A stretch of DNA of 64,000 nt from CALGYY01 sp964585485 (GCA_964585485.1 CAZPDS010000003.1:22548-86547); one strand, 5' to 3'. Positions 18,720 through 28,123 are shown, counted from the stretch's first letter. Translations and numbers: made by a program. Notes: generated by a model not told the origin, from the letters alone.

Positions 18720-19568
18720 ATGAACCGCGCTGAATTATTCGCCCTGATTCAACAGAAGAAATCCTTTCTCTGTGTTGGTCTCGACAGTGACCCCGCCAAA
18801 CTTCCCGCCTGTATGGCCGGACTTGATGATCCTGTCTTTGCCTTCAATAAAGAAATTATCGATGCCACCATCGACTATACCATAGCCTATAAACCCAACC
18901 TGGCCTTTTATGAAACAACGGGTGTAAAAGGATGGATGAGCCTTGAAAAGACCATCAACTACCTGAAATCACGGCGACCGGACGTGTTCATCATCGCCGA
19001 CGCCAAACGCGGCGACATCGGCAATACCAGCACCCAGTATGCCCGGGCTTTCTTTGATGCCGGCCAGGGACTGGATGTGGATGCGGTCACCGTAGCCCCT
19101 TACATGGGCTCCGACTCCGTACAACCCTTTCTGGGCTGGGACGGCAAATGGGTTATCCTGCTGGCGCTGACCTCCAACAAAGGCGCGGCGGATTTCCAGT
19201 TCCAGCAACTTCAGGAAGACGGCGCCACCGTTCACCTGTTCGAAAAGGTGCTCCGAACCTCTTCCACCTGGGGGAGTGCCGACAACATGATGTACGTCGT
19301 GGGGGCTACGCAGGCCGCCATGCTCGGCGATGTCAGGAAGATCGTCCCCGATCATTTCCTGCTGGTTCCCGGAGTGGGCTCACAGGGCGGCAGTTTGCGC
19401 GAGGTTGCCCTGCACGGAATGAACAAGCAATGCGGGCTGCTGGTGAACGCCTCCCGCTCCATCCTCTTCGCCTCTTCCGGCAGCGACTTCGCGGAAAAAG
19501 CCCGCGCTGAAACCATGAGCATGCAGCAGGAAATGCAGGAATTACTAACAGGCGCCGGGCTTCTATGA
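18720..19568 (+). CDS. pyrF: Orotidine-5'-phosphate decarboxylase (type 2)
   Basis: 282 aa, the longer OMP decarboxylase subfamily (type 2, as in mycobacteria and Bacteroidota). The catalytic Asp-Lys-Asp cluster is in DAKRGDIGNTS, the N-terminus has the CVGLDSDP substrate-binding block, and phosphate contacts lie in VPGVGSQGG. It converts OMP to UMP, the last step of de novo pyrimidine synthesis. The stop overlaps the next gene's ATG by four bases (ATGA), which suggests translational coupling. Confidence 0.95.
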   Translation: MNRAELFALIQQKKSFLCVGLDSDPAKLPACMAGLDDPVFAFNKEIIDATIDYTIAYKPNLAFYETTGVKGWMSLEKTINYLKSRRPDVFIIADAKRGDIGNTSTQYARAFFDAGQGLDVDAVTVAPYMGSDSVQPFLGWDGKWVILLALTSNKGAADFQFQQLQEDGATVHLFEKVLRTSSTWGSADNMMYVVGATQAAMLGDVRKIVPDHFLLVPGVGSQGGSLREVALHGMNKQCGLLVNASRSILFASSGSDFAEKARAETMSMQQEMQELLTGAGLL

Positions 19569-20278
19569 GATCATTTACCGTCATTATGCTGGCACTGTTT
19601 GCTTCCCTGCAAATGATGGCACAAACCGGGACGTCACCCGAAGATACTACCGACTTTAGTATCCCCGAATACGACCTGCTGTGCACCATCATGGGCGGCG
19701 ATTCCATCCGGCTTTTTAATGGCACCAAGGCCACCGGGTTTTTTAAAGACACCTGGCCCGATGGCAAACTAAAGCACAAAGGCTATTACGACCAGGGGAA
19801 AATCGTCACTATTTTCACCAATTACTATGAAAACGGGCAGGTAGAGCGTAGCTTTAAGGCCAAAACCGACAAGAAAGGCACCCTGGAAGTCTTTTACCCC
19901 TCCGGGGCCATTCTGTCGCACTCGGAATGGATTGATGGCAGCACCATCAGCTGGGAAGATTACTACCCGCACGGACAAATTGAATTTGAAGAAGAATACA
20001 ACCGTGGTCTGGACTACTACCTGTACATGCGCTTTTACTACGAGGACGGACGTCCGCACATCCTGTTTGAGCTCCTCGACGAAAAAACCCGAACGTACAA
20101 TTACAAAGAATACTACGAGAACGGGCAATTAAAAGAAAGCGGTCAGAAGATGCACAATGCGTCCCTCGATGATTATCCTATGGAAGGCAAATGGTATCAT
20201 TACAACGAAGCCGGCAAGTTGATCCTGGAAGAGGAATACACCAGGGGGCAGTTGATTGATGATAAGCGCTACGAATAG
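19565..20278 (+). CDS. Secreted YwqK-like / MORN_2-repeat protein
   Basis: 237 aa with a signal peptide (about residues 1-20, cleavage near MMAQ). The body is a series of repeats of the form 'YYENGQ.....' and 'YPSGA', matching the toxin-antitoxin-like YwqK / MORN_2 repeat family, which forms an extended beta-sheet. The function of these secreted forms in Bacteroidota is not known. It overlaps pyrF by 4 bases and is the last gene of the purM run. The YwqK 'antitoxin' label has little meaning for an exported single protein, and I see no partner toxin. Confidence 0.75.
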   Translation: MRSFTVIMLALFASLQMMAQTGTSPEDTTDFSIPEYDLLCTIMGGDSIRLFNGTKATGFFKDTWPDGKLKHKGYYDQGKIVTIFTNYYENGQVERSFKAKTDKKGTLEVFYPSGAILSHSEWIDGSTISWEDYYPHGQIEFEEEYNRGLDYYLYMRFYYEDGRPHILFELLDEKTRTYNYKEYYENGQLKESGQKMHNASLDDYPMEGKWYHYNEAGKLILEEEYTRGQLIDDKRYE

Positions 20279-20318
20279 GCAGCCGTCGCACCACTCCGCT
20301 TCATCCGGTGCGAACTTG

Positions 20319-22271
20319 TCAATGTAAAATCGTTAGCGTGCTCTGATACGTTTTATCCAGGTAACTGAAGATGTAAAAATAGGTGCCGTCCGGACATTTC
20401 CCCCCGTCCCAGTCATTACGATAGTTGTTCGCACTGTATACTATACCACCCCAGCGGTTATAGACAGTCAGTTGGGTGTTGGTATAGTACTCCGCATTGG
20501 AAATGACAAAGAAGTCATTCAATCCGTCATCATTGGGTGTAATAACATTGGGAAAGAAAAGGGGAACATCCCGGATCGTGACCATTTTTGACACCGAGTC
20601 GATACAGCCATAATCATTGGCAACAAATAGTGTCACCGTATAGGGTGCGGCTTCCGCCGGATAGGCATGCTGCACGGGTGGTGCCTGCGTACTCTGAGCC
20701 CCGTCACCAAAGGTCCATAGCCACGAGGCAGCGAAGGTCCCGGAATTAAATGTTATGACCGGATCGTCCATGCTGCCCTCCGGGGGCGTAGCATAAAAGT
20801 CCGCCACCGGCGCCGCATGCACATTCACCACCACCTGCGAGGATCCTGTGCATCCGTTGGTACTGCTGGCGAGAACGGTATAGGTAGTTGTTACAGCCGG
20901 CGCCAGAGTAAGCATTGCATCCGTCCCCAAACCATCCGACCAACTATAGGTGGCCCCTCCACTGGCCGTCAGAGTCACCGTCTGCCCGGGGCATATTTCC
21001 GTTGCCGACGCTGTAATACCCACCGTAAGGCCCGACGTAACCGTAACGCTTACGGAAGCGGAAGCACTACAGCCATTATCATCCGTTCCCGTGACCCAAT
21101 AAGTCGTGGTGGTGGCCGGTGAAACAGTTTGCACAGCATTGCTCCCAAGACCATCCGACCATATGTAGGACGCCGCACCACTCGCCGTCAGCGTGGTGCT
21201 CTCGCCGGCACACAGCGAGGTCATGCCGGCCACAGCCGTAACATTGACGGGATCATTGGCCAGTGTCAGCGTGGTGTCTTTAAAGGTACAATCCGAACGA
21301 ATGCGGATGGTGTACGTCCCCGGCAGTACATTGCTGAAGGTGTTTGAACCCTGGAAATTGATGCCATCCAATGAATACTGATACGGCCCATTGATGGTGT
21401 CCGCATAAACGGTAATGGTTCCCGAGGATGCGCTGCAGGGAAGATGCGCAACGAGACTATCGATTACAATGGTGTTATTCGCAGCGAGCGAATCCACATA
21501 AGCGCCATAAAGTGCTGAAATCTGCGCCTGGCTAAGGGCACAATTGTAGATATTGATATCATCTATTTTCCCGTCAAACGGATACCAGATGGTAGACGGA
21601 CAATTCATCCGGCCAAAAAACATATCCTGTCCATTGGCCACGCTAAAATCAACCGGAGCAATCTTCTTCTCCAGCCACAATTGTGCATTAAAATACATCC
21701 GCCAGGTGGTGTCCTGAACCACCACGGTTACAAACAGCCATTGACAGGGATCGAAACAAGCGTAGGTAGTATCTTCAGCAAAATTCAGGCTCGAACCCGG
21801 GTTGCCATTGGTATTGCAAAACGAAACATACAACAGGTTGCTGGCATCTACGTATGTATTGCACCAGAAGCCCGGGTTAGCGGCGATTCCATCGCCGGCT
21901 TTGCTCACCAGAATAAAGGTTCCGTTGGTTGAATACGATCCCCAGCCGTCCATTCCGGCAAAGGAACATTGTTGAAACCAGAGGGAAAAGGACATGGTAT
22001 TTCCAAACTGTAGCGAAGGACTGTTGGGAACCTGAATCCAGTTTTTATTATAGTAGCCGCCAAATTCATAGGCACTATTGGGAACGCCAAAGCGATCCGT
22101 GGTCAGTACCGGATTGTTGCTCTCCCCGCCCAGGATTCCGTGGTTCATGTTCCCGCTGACATCGTTTGCATTTCCGTTAAACGGATAACTTGCAACGGGC
22201 ACACACTGTGCAATGACCAGGGGGTTCGTAAGCAGAAGTACCATCCAATAAACAATCAGCCGTTTTCCCAT
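20319..22271 (-). CDS. Large secreted protein with LamG, SprB-like, Ig-like and PKD domains and CHU_C (T9SS type B) C-terminus
   Basis: 650 aa from the ATG at 22271; a longer frame exists upstream, but only this start is followed directly by a signal peptide (about 20 residues, ending in VIAQ). Order: concanavalin-like LamG domain (about 30-220), a SprB-type repeat (GPYQYSLDGINF), two Ig-like repeats with the CAGES / CPGQT and YxWSDGLG pattern, a PKD domain (WLWTFGDGA), and a C-terminal gliding-associated CHU_C domain (PNVITPNDDGLNDFF, YNRWGGIVY, DGTYFYIF). CHU_C is the type B signal for export through the T9SS. Probably a surface adhesin or binding protein; no catalytic domain is visible. 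Convergent with the YwqK-like gene. Confidence 0.88.
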   Translation of the reverse strand: MGKRLIVYWMVLLLTNPLVIAQCVPVASYPFNGNANDVSGNMNHGILGGESNNPVLTTDRFGVPNSAYEFGGYYNKNWIQVPNSPSLQFGNTMSFSLWFQQCSFAGMDGWGSYSTNGTFILVSKAGDGIAANPGFWCNTYVDASNLLYVSFCNTNGNPGSSLNFAEDTTYACFDPCQWLFVTVVVQDTTWRMYFNAQLWLEKKIAPVDFSVANGQDMFFGRMNCPSTIWYPFDGKIDDINIYNCALSQAQISALYGAYVDSLAANNTIVIDSLVAHLPCSASSGTITVYADTINGPYQYSLDGINFQGSNTFSNVLPGTYTIRIRSDCTFKDTTLTLANDPVNVTAVAGMTSLCAGESTTLTASGAASYIWSDGLGSNAVQTVSPATTTTYWVTGTDDNGCSASASVSVTVTSGLTVGITASATEICPGQTVTLTASGGATYSWSDGLGTDAMLTLAPAVTTTYTVLASSTNGCTGSSQVVVNVHAAPVADFYATPPEGSMDDPVITFNSGTFAASWLWTFGDGAQSTQAPPVQHAYPAEAAPYTVTLFVANDYGCIDSVSKMVTIRDVPLFFPNVITPNDDGLNDFFVISNAEYYTNTQLTVYNRWGGIVYSANNYRNDWDGGKCPDGTYFYIFSYLDKTYQSTLTILH

Positions 22272-22476
22272 AGATTCCACTGTTTCAAAATTCGTCACCA
22301 AAAAACAAGCCCTCAAAAGGCCACTATATTTACGCGAAAACACACGTATTTCAACCTGCGAATTTACGAATTTATAAATAAATGCAGAAAAGTATTAGAA
22401 ATCTCTTTAGGTGAGACCTGAAATATGATGAGCAGCTATTTAAAAGAAAGCACGTTATTGATTTTGTGCAAATGGG

Positions 22477-22512
22477 AAAAAATAAAGGGTTTCAGCGAAT
22501 CCTGAAACCCTT
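22477..22512 (-). terminator. Terminator of tRNA-Pro
   Basis: 11-bp perfect stem (22485-22495 with 22502-22512) with a 6-base loop; on the minus strand it is followed by a T-rich run. It lies 8 bases beyond the tRNA 3' end. Confidence 0.8.
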
Positions 22513-22519
22513 GTGTTTG

Positions 22520-22593
22520 TCGGGGCGAGAAGACTCGAACTTCCGACCCCTTGCACCCCATGCAAGTACGCTAGCCAACTGCGCCACGCCCCG
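22520..22593 (-). tRNA. tRNA-Pro (anticodon GGG)
   Basis: 74 bases on the minus strand. Acceptor stem CGGGGCG / CGCCCCG with discriminator A, a normal D arm, anticodon stem CTTGC / GCAAG around a loop with GGG, and a T arm with TTCGAGT. CCA is not encoded. The anticodon arm is the standard bacterial tRNA-Pro(GGG) one. Confidence 0.95.
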
Positions 22594-22679
22594 AAAAGAG
22601 TTGCAAAAGTACTACTTTTTCAGAAACCCCGCAATATTTTCAAAAATTTACAAGCAGGGCCTTCCGTCCTTGCTGTAGT

Positions 22680-23048
22680 TTATTCAATTATAAAGCTGAG
22701 CGGCGCAACCTCCTGTACTTCGCCGGTGTTGTTTTTCAGCTTGATGTCCTCAAAAAACACCTTGGACCCGGAATCCAGTTTGCGCATGCCTTTAAGCATA
22801 TCAACCGTAATAAGATCAGAATTGGACGTATGCTGAACCAAATCTTCGCCGACCTTTTGTGTACAGGTAAAACTGATAATGATGCACGTTGAATCTACAC
22901 TCACCAACTTGCCCGCTTTGGCGATATCGTTGAAGACAATTTTTCCACCGGATTTTCCGGCCAGCGTTACGGGAGCCTGATCGGCCGATTGCGCCATTAA
23001 ACCGCAGGTCATGAGCAGCAGACTCAGAAACATGAAGAACTTTTTCAT
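22680..23048 (-). CDS. Small secreted protein resembling the GldM C-terminal domain
   Basis: 122 aa: signal peptide (about residues 1-19, ending in LMAQ), then about 100 residues that follow the pattern of the last beta-domain of GldM. The pattern includes an AGKSGGKI turn, an IISFTCT strand, a THTS/TSNSD segment, a KLDSGSKVFFEDI strand and a final LSFII strand. In GldM this domain is the periplasmic tip of the T9SS motor. Here there is no membrane helix and no other domain, so it would be a free periplasmic protein. A similar fold used elsewhere is the main alternative. It sits alone between tRNA-Pro and lipB, both also on the minus strand. Confidence 0.55.
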   Translation of the reverse strand: MKKFFMFLSLLLMTCGLMAQSADQAPVTLAGKSGGKIVFNDIAKAGKLVSVDSTCIIISFTCTQKVGEDLVQHTSNSDLITVDMLKGMRKLDSGSKVFFEDIKLKNNTGEVQEVAPLSFIIE

Positions 23049-23087
23049 CGTGATTTTTTTTCAAATGTATAAAAATTCAGGCTCAAA

Positions 23088-23783
23088 TTAAAATTGAATA
23101 TTAAAATTCCGGGCCAGAATGTCTTTAATCCGTTCCTGCACTCCGGTATAGTCGATCACCTGACCCAGTTCATGCTGCATTGATGTAACGCCTTTATCAA
23201 TAAAACCACAGGGATTAATATACGAAAAGTACTTCAGGTCCGTGTTCACATTCAGGGCAAAGCCGTGCATGGTGACCGAACGGCTGGCGCGAACGCCGAT
23301 TGCACAGATCTTACGTTCTCCCCTAAGACCCACGTCCAGCCACACGCCCGTGGCCCCGGCGGCACGTCCGGCCCGAATACCATAGAGATCCATCAACTGT
23401 ATAACAGACTCTTCCAGAAGAAACACATACTCCTTTACCGAAAGGCCCAATAACTCCAGGTCGAAAATCGGGTAGCCCACCAATTGGCCCGGGCCGTGAT
23501 AGGTGATATCACCGCCCCGGTTGGTGGAATGCACACTGGCCCCCACCGTTTTCAGAAACGCGTCGCTGACGAGCAAATTCTGTTGCTTCCCGCTTTTCCC
23601 AATGGTGTAAACATGCGGGTGCTGGCAAAAGATCAGATATTGGATCAGCGGCTCGACCCCGGGAGTTCCTTCACGCTGATCTTGCTTGCGTTGCAGATTC
23701 CGGGCAAAAATCTCTTCTTGCCGGGTCAGTGCTTGTTGATAGGCAATCAGTCCCCAATCCTCAAAAACGACATTATGGTTCAT
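23088..23783 (-). CDS. lipB: Octanoyl-[acyl-carrier-protein] transferase LipB
   Basis: 231 aa. The family signature RGGDITYHGPGQLVGY is at about residues 89-104. The catalytic Cys192 (INPCGF) and Lys158 (GERKICAIG) are both present. LipB moves octanoate from acyl-ACP to the lipoyl domains of 2-oxoacid dehydrogenases; the lpdA gene for the E3 subunit of those complexes is in this window at 50906. Transcribed divergently from lysS from a promoter at 23796-23804. Confidence 0.95.
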   Translation of the reverse strand: MNHNVVFEDWGLIAYQQALTRQEEIFARNLQRKQDQREGTPGVEPLIQYLIFCQHPHVYTIGKSGKQQNLLVSDAFLKTVGASVHSTNRGGDITYHGPGQLVGYPIFDLELLGLSVKEYVFLLEESVIQLMDLYGIRAGRAAGATGVWLDVGLRGERKICAIGVRASRSVTMHGFALNVNTDLKYFSYINPCGFIDKGVTSMQHELGQVIDYTGVQERIKDILARNFNIQF

Positions 23784-23795
23784 GCGGGTGTTTTC

Positions 23796-23804
23796 GCAAA
23801 AGTA
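23796..23804 (-). promoter_or_regulatory. Bacteroidota -7 element for lipB (TACTTTTGC)
   Basis: Minus-strand match to TAnnTTTG, 13 bases upstream of the lipB ATG. Confidence 0.55.
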
Positions 23805-23834
23805 CGGATTTATTCAGGTTACGCCCGAAAATCG

Positions 23835-23843
23835 TATCTTTGC
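23835..23843 (+). promoter_or_regulatory. Bacteroidota -7 element for lysS (TATCTTTGC)
   Basis: Exact TAnnTTTG match with TTC about 19 bases upstream. It lies 19 bases before the lysS ATG at 23862 and so rules out the longer upstream frame. Confidence 0.65.
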
Positions 23844-23861
23844 ACTCTTAAAAAAAACGAT

Positions 23862-25583
23862 ATGTCACAAGGATTAAGCGAACAGGAAGTACTCCGCCGG
23901 CAAGCGGCCACCGAACTCGAAAAACTGGGCATCGAACCCTGGCCCGCGGCAAGTTTCCCTGTCACGGCTACAGCCGCCGAAGTACTGGAGCGGTTTCCCG
24001 CCAGGCACGATTTATTCCAGGAAGTTGCCATGGCCGGCCGTATCATGAGCCGCCGCATCATGGGCGCCGCCTCTTTTGCCGAAATTCAGGATGAAAGCGG
24101 ACGTATGCAGTGCTATTTCAAACGCGACGACCTCTGCCCCGGAGAAGATAAAAATCTGTACAATACCGTCTTTAAAAAGCTGCTGGATATTGGCGATATC
24201 ATCGGCGTAAAAGGCTTTGTGTTCATCACCCAGATGGGCGAAATTACACTTCACGTGAAAGAAGTCGTACTGCTCAGCAAATCGCTGCGCCCGCTTCCCA
24301 TCGTCAAAGAAGCCGAAGGTCAGGTTTTCGATGCCTTTACCGATCCCGAACAGCGATACCGCCAGCGCTATGTGGATCTGATCGTGAACCCCCAGGTTCG
24401 TGAGGTCTTCCGTCAGCGCGCCCGCCTGGTTCAGTCGATGCGGAATTTCCTTTTGGAGAAACAGTACCTCGAAGTTGAAACGCCGATTCTGCAGCCCCTT
24501 TATGGCGGAGCGGCAGCACGTCCGTTTAAAACCTTCCATAACACCCTGAACGCTACGCTTTACATGCGGATTGCCAATGAACTTTACCTGAAACGCCTGA
24601 TTGTCGGCGGTTACGATGGTGTGTTCGAATTCGCCAAGGACTTCCGCAACGAAGGGATGGATCGCTTCCATAATCCCGAATTCACCCAGATGGAGCTCTA
24701 CGTGGCCTATAAGGATTACCAGTGGATGATGGACCTGGTGGAAGAAATGGTGGAGCGCATCGCGTTGGATCTGCACGGAAAAACGGAAGTACAGGTAGGC
24801 GAACACATCATCAATTTTAAACGCCCCTGGAAGCGTTTTACGATGTTTGAAGCCATTCAGCATTTCACGGGTATCGACATCAGTGAAATGGACGAAACTC
24901 AACTCCGCGAAACCGCCACCAAACTTAACGTTGAGCTCACCCCGGCCATGGCCAAAGGGAAAATCATCGATGAAATTTTCGGTTCGGCCTGTGAGCCCAA
25001 TCTGATACAGCCCACCTTTATCACGGACTACCCGGTCGAAATGTCGCCCCTGGCCAAGAAGCACCGTAGTAAACCCGGACTGGTGGAACGTTTCGAAGCC
25101 ATGGTGAACGGGAAAGAGTTATGCAACGCCTTCTCTGAACTGAATGATCCGATTGATCAGCGCAAGCGCTTTGAAGCTCAATTGGAACTGGGTCGTCGCG
25201 GCGATGATGAATCCATGGTGCTGGACGAAGACTTCCTCCGGGCCCTGGAATTCGGCATGCCACCCACGGCTGGTCTCGGCATCGACCGCTTGTCGATGAT
25301 CATGATGAACCAGCCTTCCATTCAGGATGTGCTTTTCTTCCCCCAGATGCGCCCCGAAATCACAGCGGTAGCCTCCACCTCCGACGATTTTGTCAAACTC
25401 GGTATCCCGGCCGACTATGCAGAGCTGATTATGAAAGCTGGATTCAGCACCCCCCTTGCCCTGAAAGATGCCAATCCCAACAAACTCTTTAACGCCATCT
25501 GCGGCCTGCGTAAGAAGTTAAAACTTGAGATTTCTGCGCCCCGACCGGAAGAGGTCGCTGCCTGGATTGAAAAAGCATCCTGA
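23862..25583 (+). CDS. lysS: Lysine--tRNA ligase (class II)
   Basis: 573 aa from the ATG at 23862, chosen because the promoter lies just upstream and because MSQGLSEQE matches the usual N-terminus; an open frame back to 23484 is antisense to lipB. The N-terminal OB-fold anticodon domain is followed by the class II core with motif 2 (FAKDFRNEGMD) and motif 3 (GLGIDRLSM). After motif 3 comes a C-terminal extension of about 70 residues, common in Bacteroidota LysRS and absent from E. coli LysS. It charges tRNA-Lys. Confidence 0.95.
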   Translation: MSQGLSEQEVLRRQAATELEKLGIEPWPAASFPVTATAAEVLERFPARHDLFQEVAMAGRIMSRRIMGAASFAEIQDESGRMQCYFKRDDLCPGEDKNLYNTVFKKLLDIGDIIGVKGFVFITQMGEITLHVKEVVLLSKSLRPLPIVKEAEGQVFDAFTDPEQRYRQRYVDLIVNPQVREVFRQRARLVQSMRNFLLEKQYLEVETPILQPLYGGAAARPFKTFHNTLNATLYMRIANELYLKRLIVGGYDGVFEFAKDFRNEGMDRFHNPEFTQMELYVAYKDYQWMMDLVEEMVERIALDLHGKTEVQVGEHIINFKRPWKRFTMFEAIQHFTGIDISEMDETQLRETATKLNVELTPAMAKGKIIDEIFGSACEPNLIQPTFITDYPVEMSPLAKKHRSKPGLVERFEAMVNGKELCNAFSELNDPIDQRKRFEAQLELGRRGDDESMVLDEDFLRALEFGMPPTAGLGIDRLSMIMMNQPSIQDVLFFPQMRPEITAVASTSDDFVKLGIPADYAELIMKAGFSTPLALKDANPNKLFNAICGLRKKLKLEISAPRPEEVAAWIEKAS

Positions 25584-25680
25584 ATCGGGGATTTTTTTAC
25601 CGCCCCCGCTGTACAGGAAGAAATATAGTGCTAAATTAGCCACCCAAAATCAATACAGTTTTTCATTAAAATTAATTTAT

Positions 25681-26700
25681 ATGGTAAATCTTGATTGGAA
25701 AAACCTGCCTTTTGGTTATGTGAAAACCAATTACAACGTGCGTTGCTATTACCGCGACGGTGCGTGGGGGCAGCTGGAAGTCTCTTCCTCCGAAAACATC
25801 AGTTTGCATATGGCAGCTACCTGTCTGCATTACGGCCAGGAAGCTTTTGAAGGTCTGAAAGCGTTTATGGGCAAAGATGGCAAAATCCGCGTCTTCCGCT
25901 GGGAAGAAAACGCAAAACGCATGAACCGTTCAGCCGAAGCCATTATGATGGCGCAACTGCCCGCTGAATTATTTGGCGAAGCGGTGAAAAAGGCCATTCT
26001 GCTCAACCGTGAATTTGTTCCTCCTTACGGAACCGGTTCTACGTTGTACATCCGCCCCTTGCTTATCGGAACCGGCGCACGTGTTGGCGTAAAGCCCGCT
26101 GACGAGTATCTGTTCATGATTTTTGTGACCCCCGTGGGACCTTACTTTAAGGAAGGCTTCCTGCCTGTTGGTGCACAAATTATCCGCGATTACGACCGTG
26201 CGGCACCCCTGGGCACCGGCCACGTGAAGGTGGGCGGAAACTACGCTGCCAGCCTGCGCGCTGGCGAACGTGCCCACGACGAGGGCTATTCCACCGCCAT
26301 CTTCCTGGATGCCAAAGAAAAGAAATACATTGACGAAGCCGGCCCCGCCAACTTCTTCGGCATTAAAGACAACACCTACTACACCCCTGACTCCCACAGC
26401 ATTCTTCCCTCTATCACCAACATGAGCCTTCGCCAACTGGCGGCCGACATGGGAATGAAGGTTGATCTGCGTCATATTGCCGTGGAAGACCTGGCAAGTT
26501 TTGAGGAGGTTGGATTCTGCGGTACAGCCGCGGTCATCTCACCACTCAAAAAAATCGTCGACCGCGATTCCGGCAAGGTCTACGAATATTGTAAAGATGG
26601 CAAAGCGGGTCCTGTTTCCACGAAACTTTACGAAAAGCTCCGAGCCATTCAATTGGGCGACGATGCGGATCCCCACCAATGGGTTACCATCGTTGAATAA
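25681..26700 (+). CDS. ilvE: Branched-chain amino acid aminotransferase
   Basis: 339 aa from the ATG at 25681; the in-frame extension upstream overlaps lysS and is not conserved-looking. Class IV PLP aminotransferase: the cofactor lysine is in HVKVGGNYAASL, the substrate loop in LHYGQEAFEGLKA, and the phosphate-binding threonines in CGTAAVISP. It transfers amino groups between glutamate and Leu/Ile/Val. A GTGCTAAATTAGC motif at 25628-25640 lies in its promoter region. A strong terminator follows, so it is monocistronic. Confidence 0.95.
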   Translation: MVNLDWKNLPFGYVKTNYNVRCYYRDGAWGQLEVSSSENISLHMAATCLHYGQEAFEGLKAFMGKDGKIRVFRWEENAKRMNRSAEAIMMAQLPAELFGEAVKKAILLNREFVPPYGTGSTLYIRPLLIGTGARVGVKPADEYLFMIFVTPVGPYFKEGFLPVGAQIIRDYDRAAPLGTGHVKVGGNYAASLRAGERAHDEGYSTAIFLDAKEKKYIDEAGPANFFGIKDNTYYTPDSHSILPSITNMSLRQLAADMGMKVDLRHIAVEDLASFEEVGFCGTAAVISPLKKIVDRDSGKVYEYCKDGKAGPVSTKLYEKLRAIQLGDDADPHQWVTIVE

Positions 26701-26707
26701 TTTTCCC

Positions 26708-26738
26708 GAGGCTGTCGTAACCGACAGCCTCTTTTTTT
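26708..26738 (+). terminator. Rho-independent terminator of ilvE
   Basis: 10-bp perfect stem (26708-26717 with 26722-26731), TAAC loop, seven T. Confidence 0.9.
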
Positions 26739-26803
26739 CAATAACAACCCCTCCTCAAAAGATCTGCCCGGCGGATGGGATTCCCCTCCAGATCATTCAA
26801 GAC

Positions 26804-28123
26804 CTAATTAAAAAGAATCGTCACTTCCTCGCTATTCAACCGCTTCTTTAACCAGCCCGTCAACCGATCGCGGTCACCAGCACTCAGGGCGGCACGCGTT
26901 GAAATAAACACCACCGGCCGGTCCACCGGAACGGTAAGCGCATCATGATAGAGCGTGGACATGGTGTAGCTGCAGCCTATCACCTGAGGATACAAAGCCT
27001 GCATCTCGCGAAGCAGGGTTTTGCCGAAAGCCCGTGAGTATTCAATGCTATCCAGCAGCATTTTCTGCTGTTGAATGTTTTGACTTAGCTGACCGATCTG
27101 CTCTTTCAGCGCAAAAACCTCCTTGCTTTTCTCATCTGTTCCGCTAAACAAAAGCCCCTGCTCAATCAGGATTTCAGCCTCTGATAAATTAAAATCGCGC
27201 GATTTACTGCGAATCATTTGTTTCTGATCCTCCTGTAAATTGGCCCCGCCATACACCAGCAGTATGCGTCTTTCCTTGGGCTCTATCTGATGCTTCAGCA
27301 GGTAATTGTTCCCCAACAAATCAATGGCGGCAATGTATTGCTTGGCATGCTGCAAAAAACGTTCTTGTTGCACCAACTCGTAACCAAAGTAAACACTGGG
27401 CAAAAACACAATGGTGATCACCACGGTGATCCACCGGCGAATGTGACGTCTGCGCTTCTCCTCAACAACCGAACGTATAGGAAAATTCAGCAAGCGCGAG
27501 ACCCATACGGTGGCAATGGCAATAAAAATTGTATTGATCGTGAACAGGTAGATGGCACCGAAAAAAAACATAAGCTGCCCGGTAGCCAGGCCGTAACCTG
27601 CCGTACATAAGGGCGGCATAAGGGCCGTTGCAATGGCCACGCCCGGAATCACATTCCCCTTTTGCTTACTGCTAATGGCCACAATACCCGAAAAGCCCCC
27701 GAAAAGGGCAATTAGAACATCATATATGGTCGGACTGGTTCGCGCCAGGAGCTCAGAATGCGCGGTGGAAACCGGACTAATCGCAAAATACAGCGTGGAG
27801 GCCACAAGGCTGCCTACAATGGCAAATGTAAAATTCCGTATTGATTTATTGAAAAGCTGGAAATCATAGGTGGCAATGCTATAGCCCATGCCATTGATCG
27901 GTCCCATCAGGGGAGATATCAACATGGCGCCAATAATTACCGCGGTGGAATTCATATTCAGCCCCACCGAAGCAATAATGGTGGCAAAAATCAAGATCCA
28001 GAGGTTGGTTCCCTTGAAGATAACCCCCTTCGAAATTTCTTCATACACAAAATCCGGATTCTCCAGTTCAGACTCCAGATTGAAAAAGTGAAGAATTTTG
28101 CGTATCCCACGTTGTAATGTCAT
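26804..28123 (-). CDS. DUF389 family membrane protein
   Basis: 439 aa from the ATG at 28123; a longer frame starts at 28246 but crosses the promoter at 28138-28146. The first 240 residues hold about six membrane helices with the DUF389 hallmarks: NSTAVIIGAMLISPLMGPI, then KGNVIPGVAIATALMPPLC. The C-terminal 200 residues are soluble, with a coiled-coil-like stretch at about residues 340-375, and look periplasmic or cytoplasmic without a recognised domain. The family's function is unknown. Convergent with ilvE. Confidence 0.85.
   Translation of the reverse strand: MTLQRGIRKILHFFNLESELENPDFVYEEISKGVIFKGTNLWILIFATIIASVGLNMNSTAVIIGAMLISPLMGPINGMGYSIATYDFQLFNKSIRNFTFAIVGSLVASTLYFAISPVSTAHSELLARTSPTIYDVLIALFGGFSGIVAISSKQKGNVIPGVAIATALMPPLCTAGYGLATGQLMFFFGAIYLFTINTIFIAIATVWVSRLLNFPIRSVVEEKRRRHIRRWITVVITIVFLPSVYFGYELVQQERFLQHAKQYIAAIDLLGNNYLLKHQIEPKERRILLVYGGANLQEDQKQMIRSKSRDFNLSEAEILIEQGLLFSGTDEKSKEVFALKEQIGQLSQNIQQQKMLLDSIEYSRAFGKTLLREMQALYPQVIGCSYTMSTLYHDALTVPVDRPVVFISTRAALSAGDRDRLTGWLKKRLNSEEVTILFN

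Noticed and set aside
19565..20278. YwqK-like protein as part of a toxin-antitoxin system
   Set aside because: It has a signal peptide, follows pyrF and has no neighbouring toxin; the name comes from distant homologues.
20286..20313. Inverted repeat TCGCACC / GGTGCGA between convergent genes as terminator
   Set aside because: Only 7 bp with a 14-base loop and no T-run; too weak to call.
22315..22470. Possible small gene between the CHU_C gene and tRNA-Pro
   Set aside because: AT-rich promoter-like region; no frame with convincing composition.
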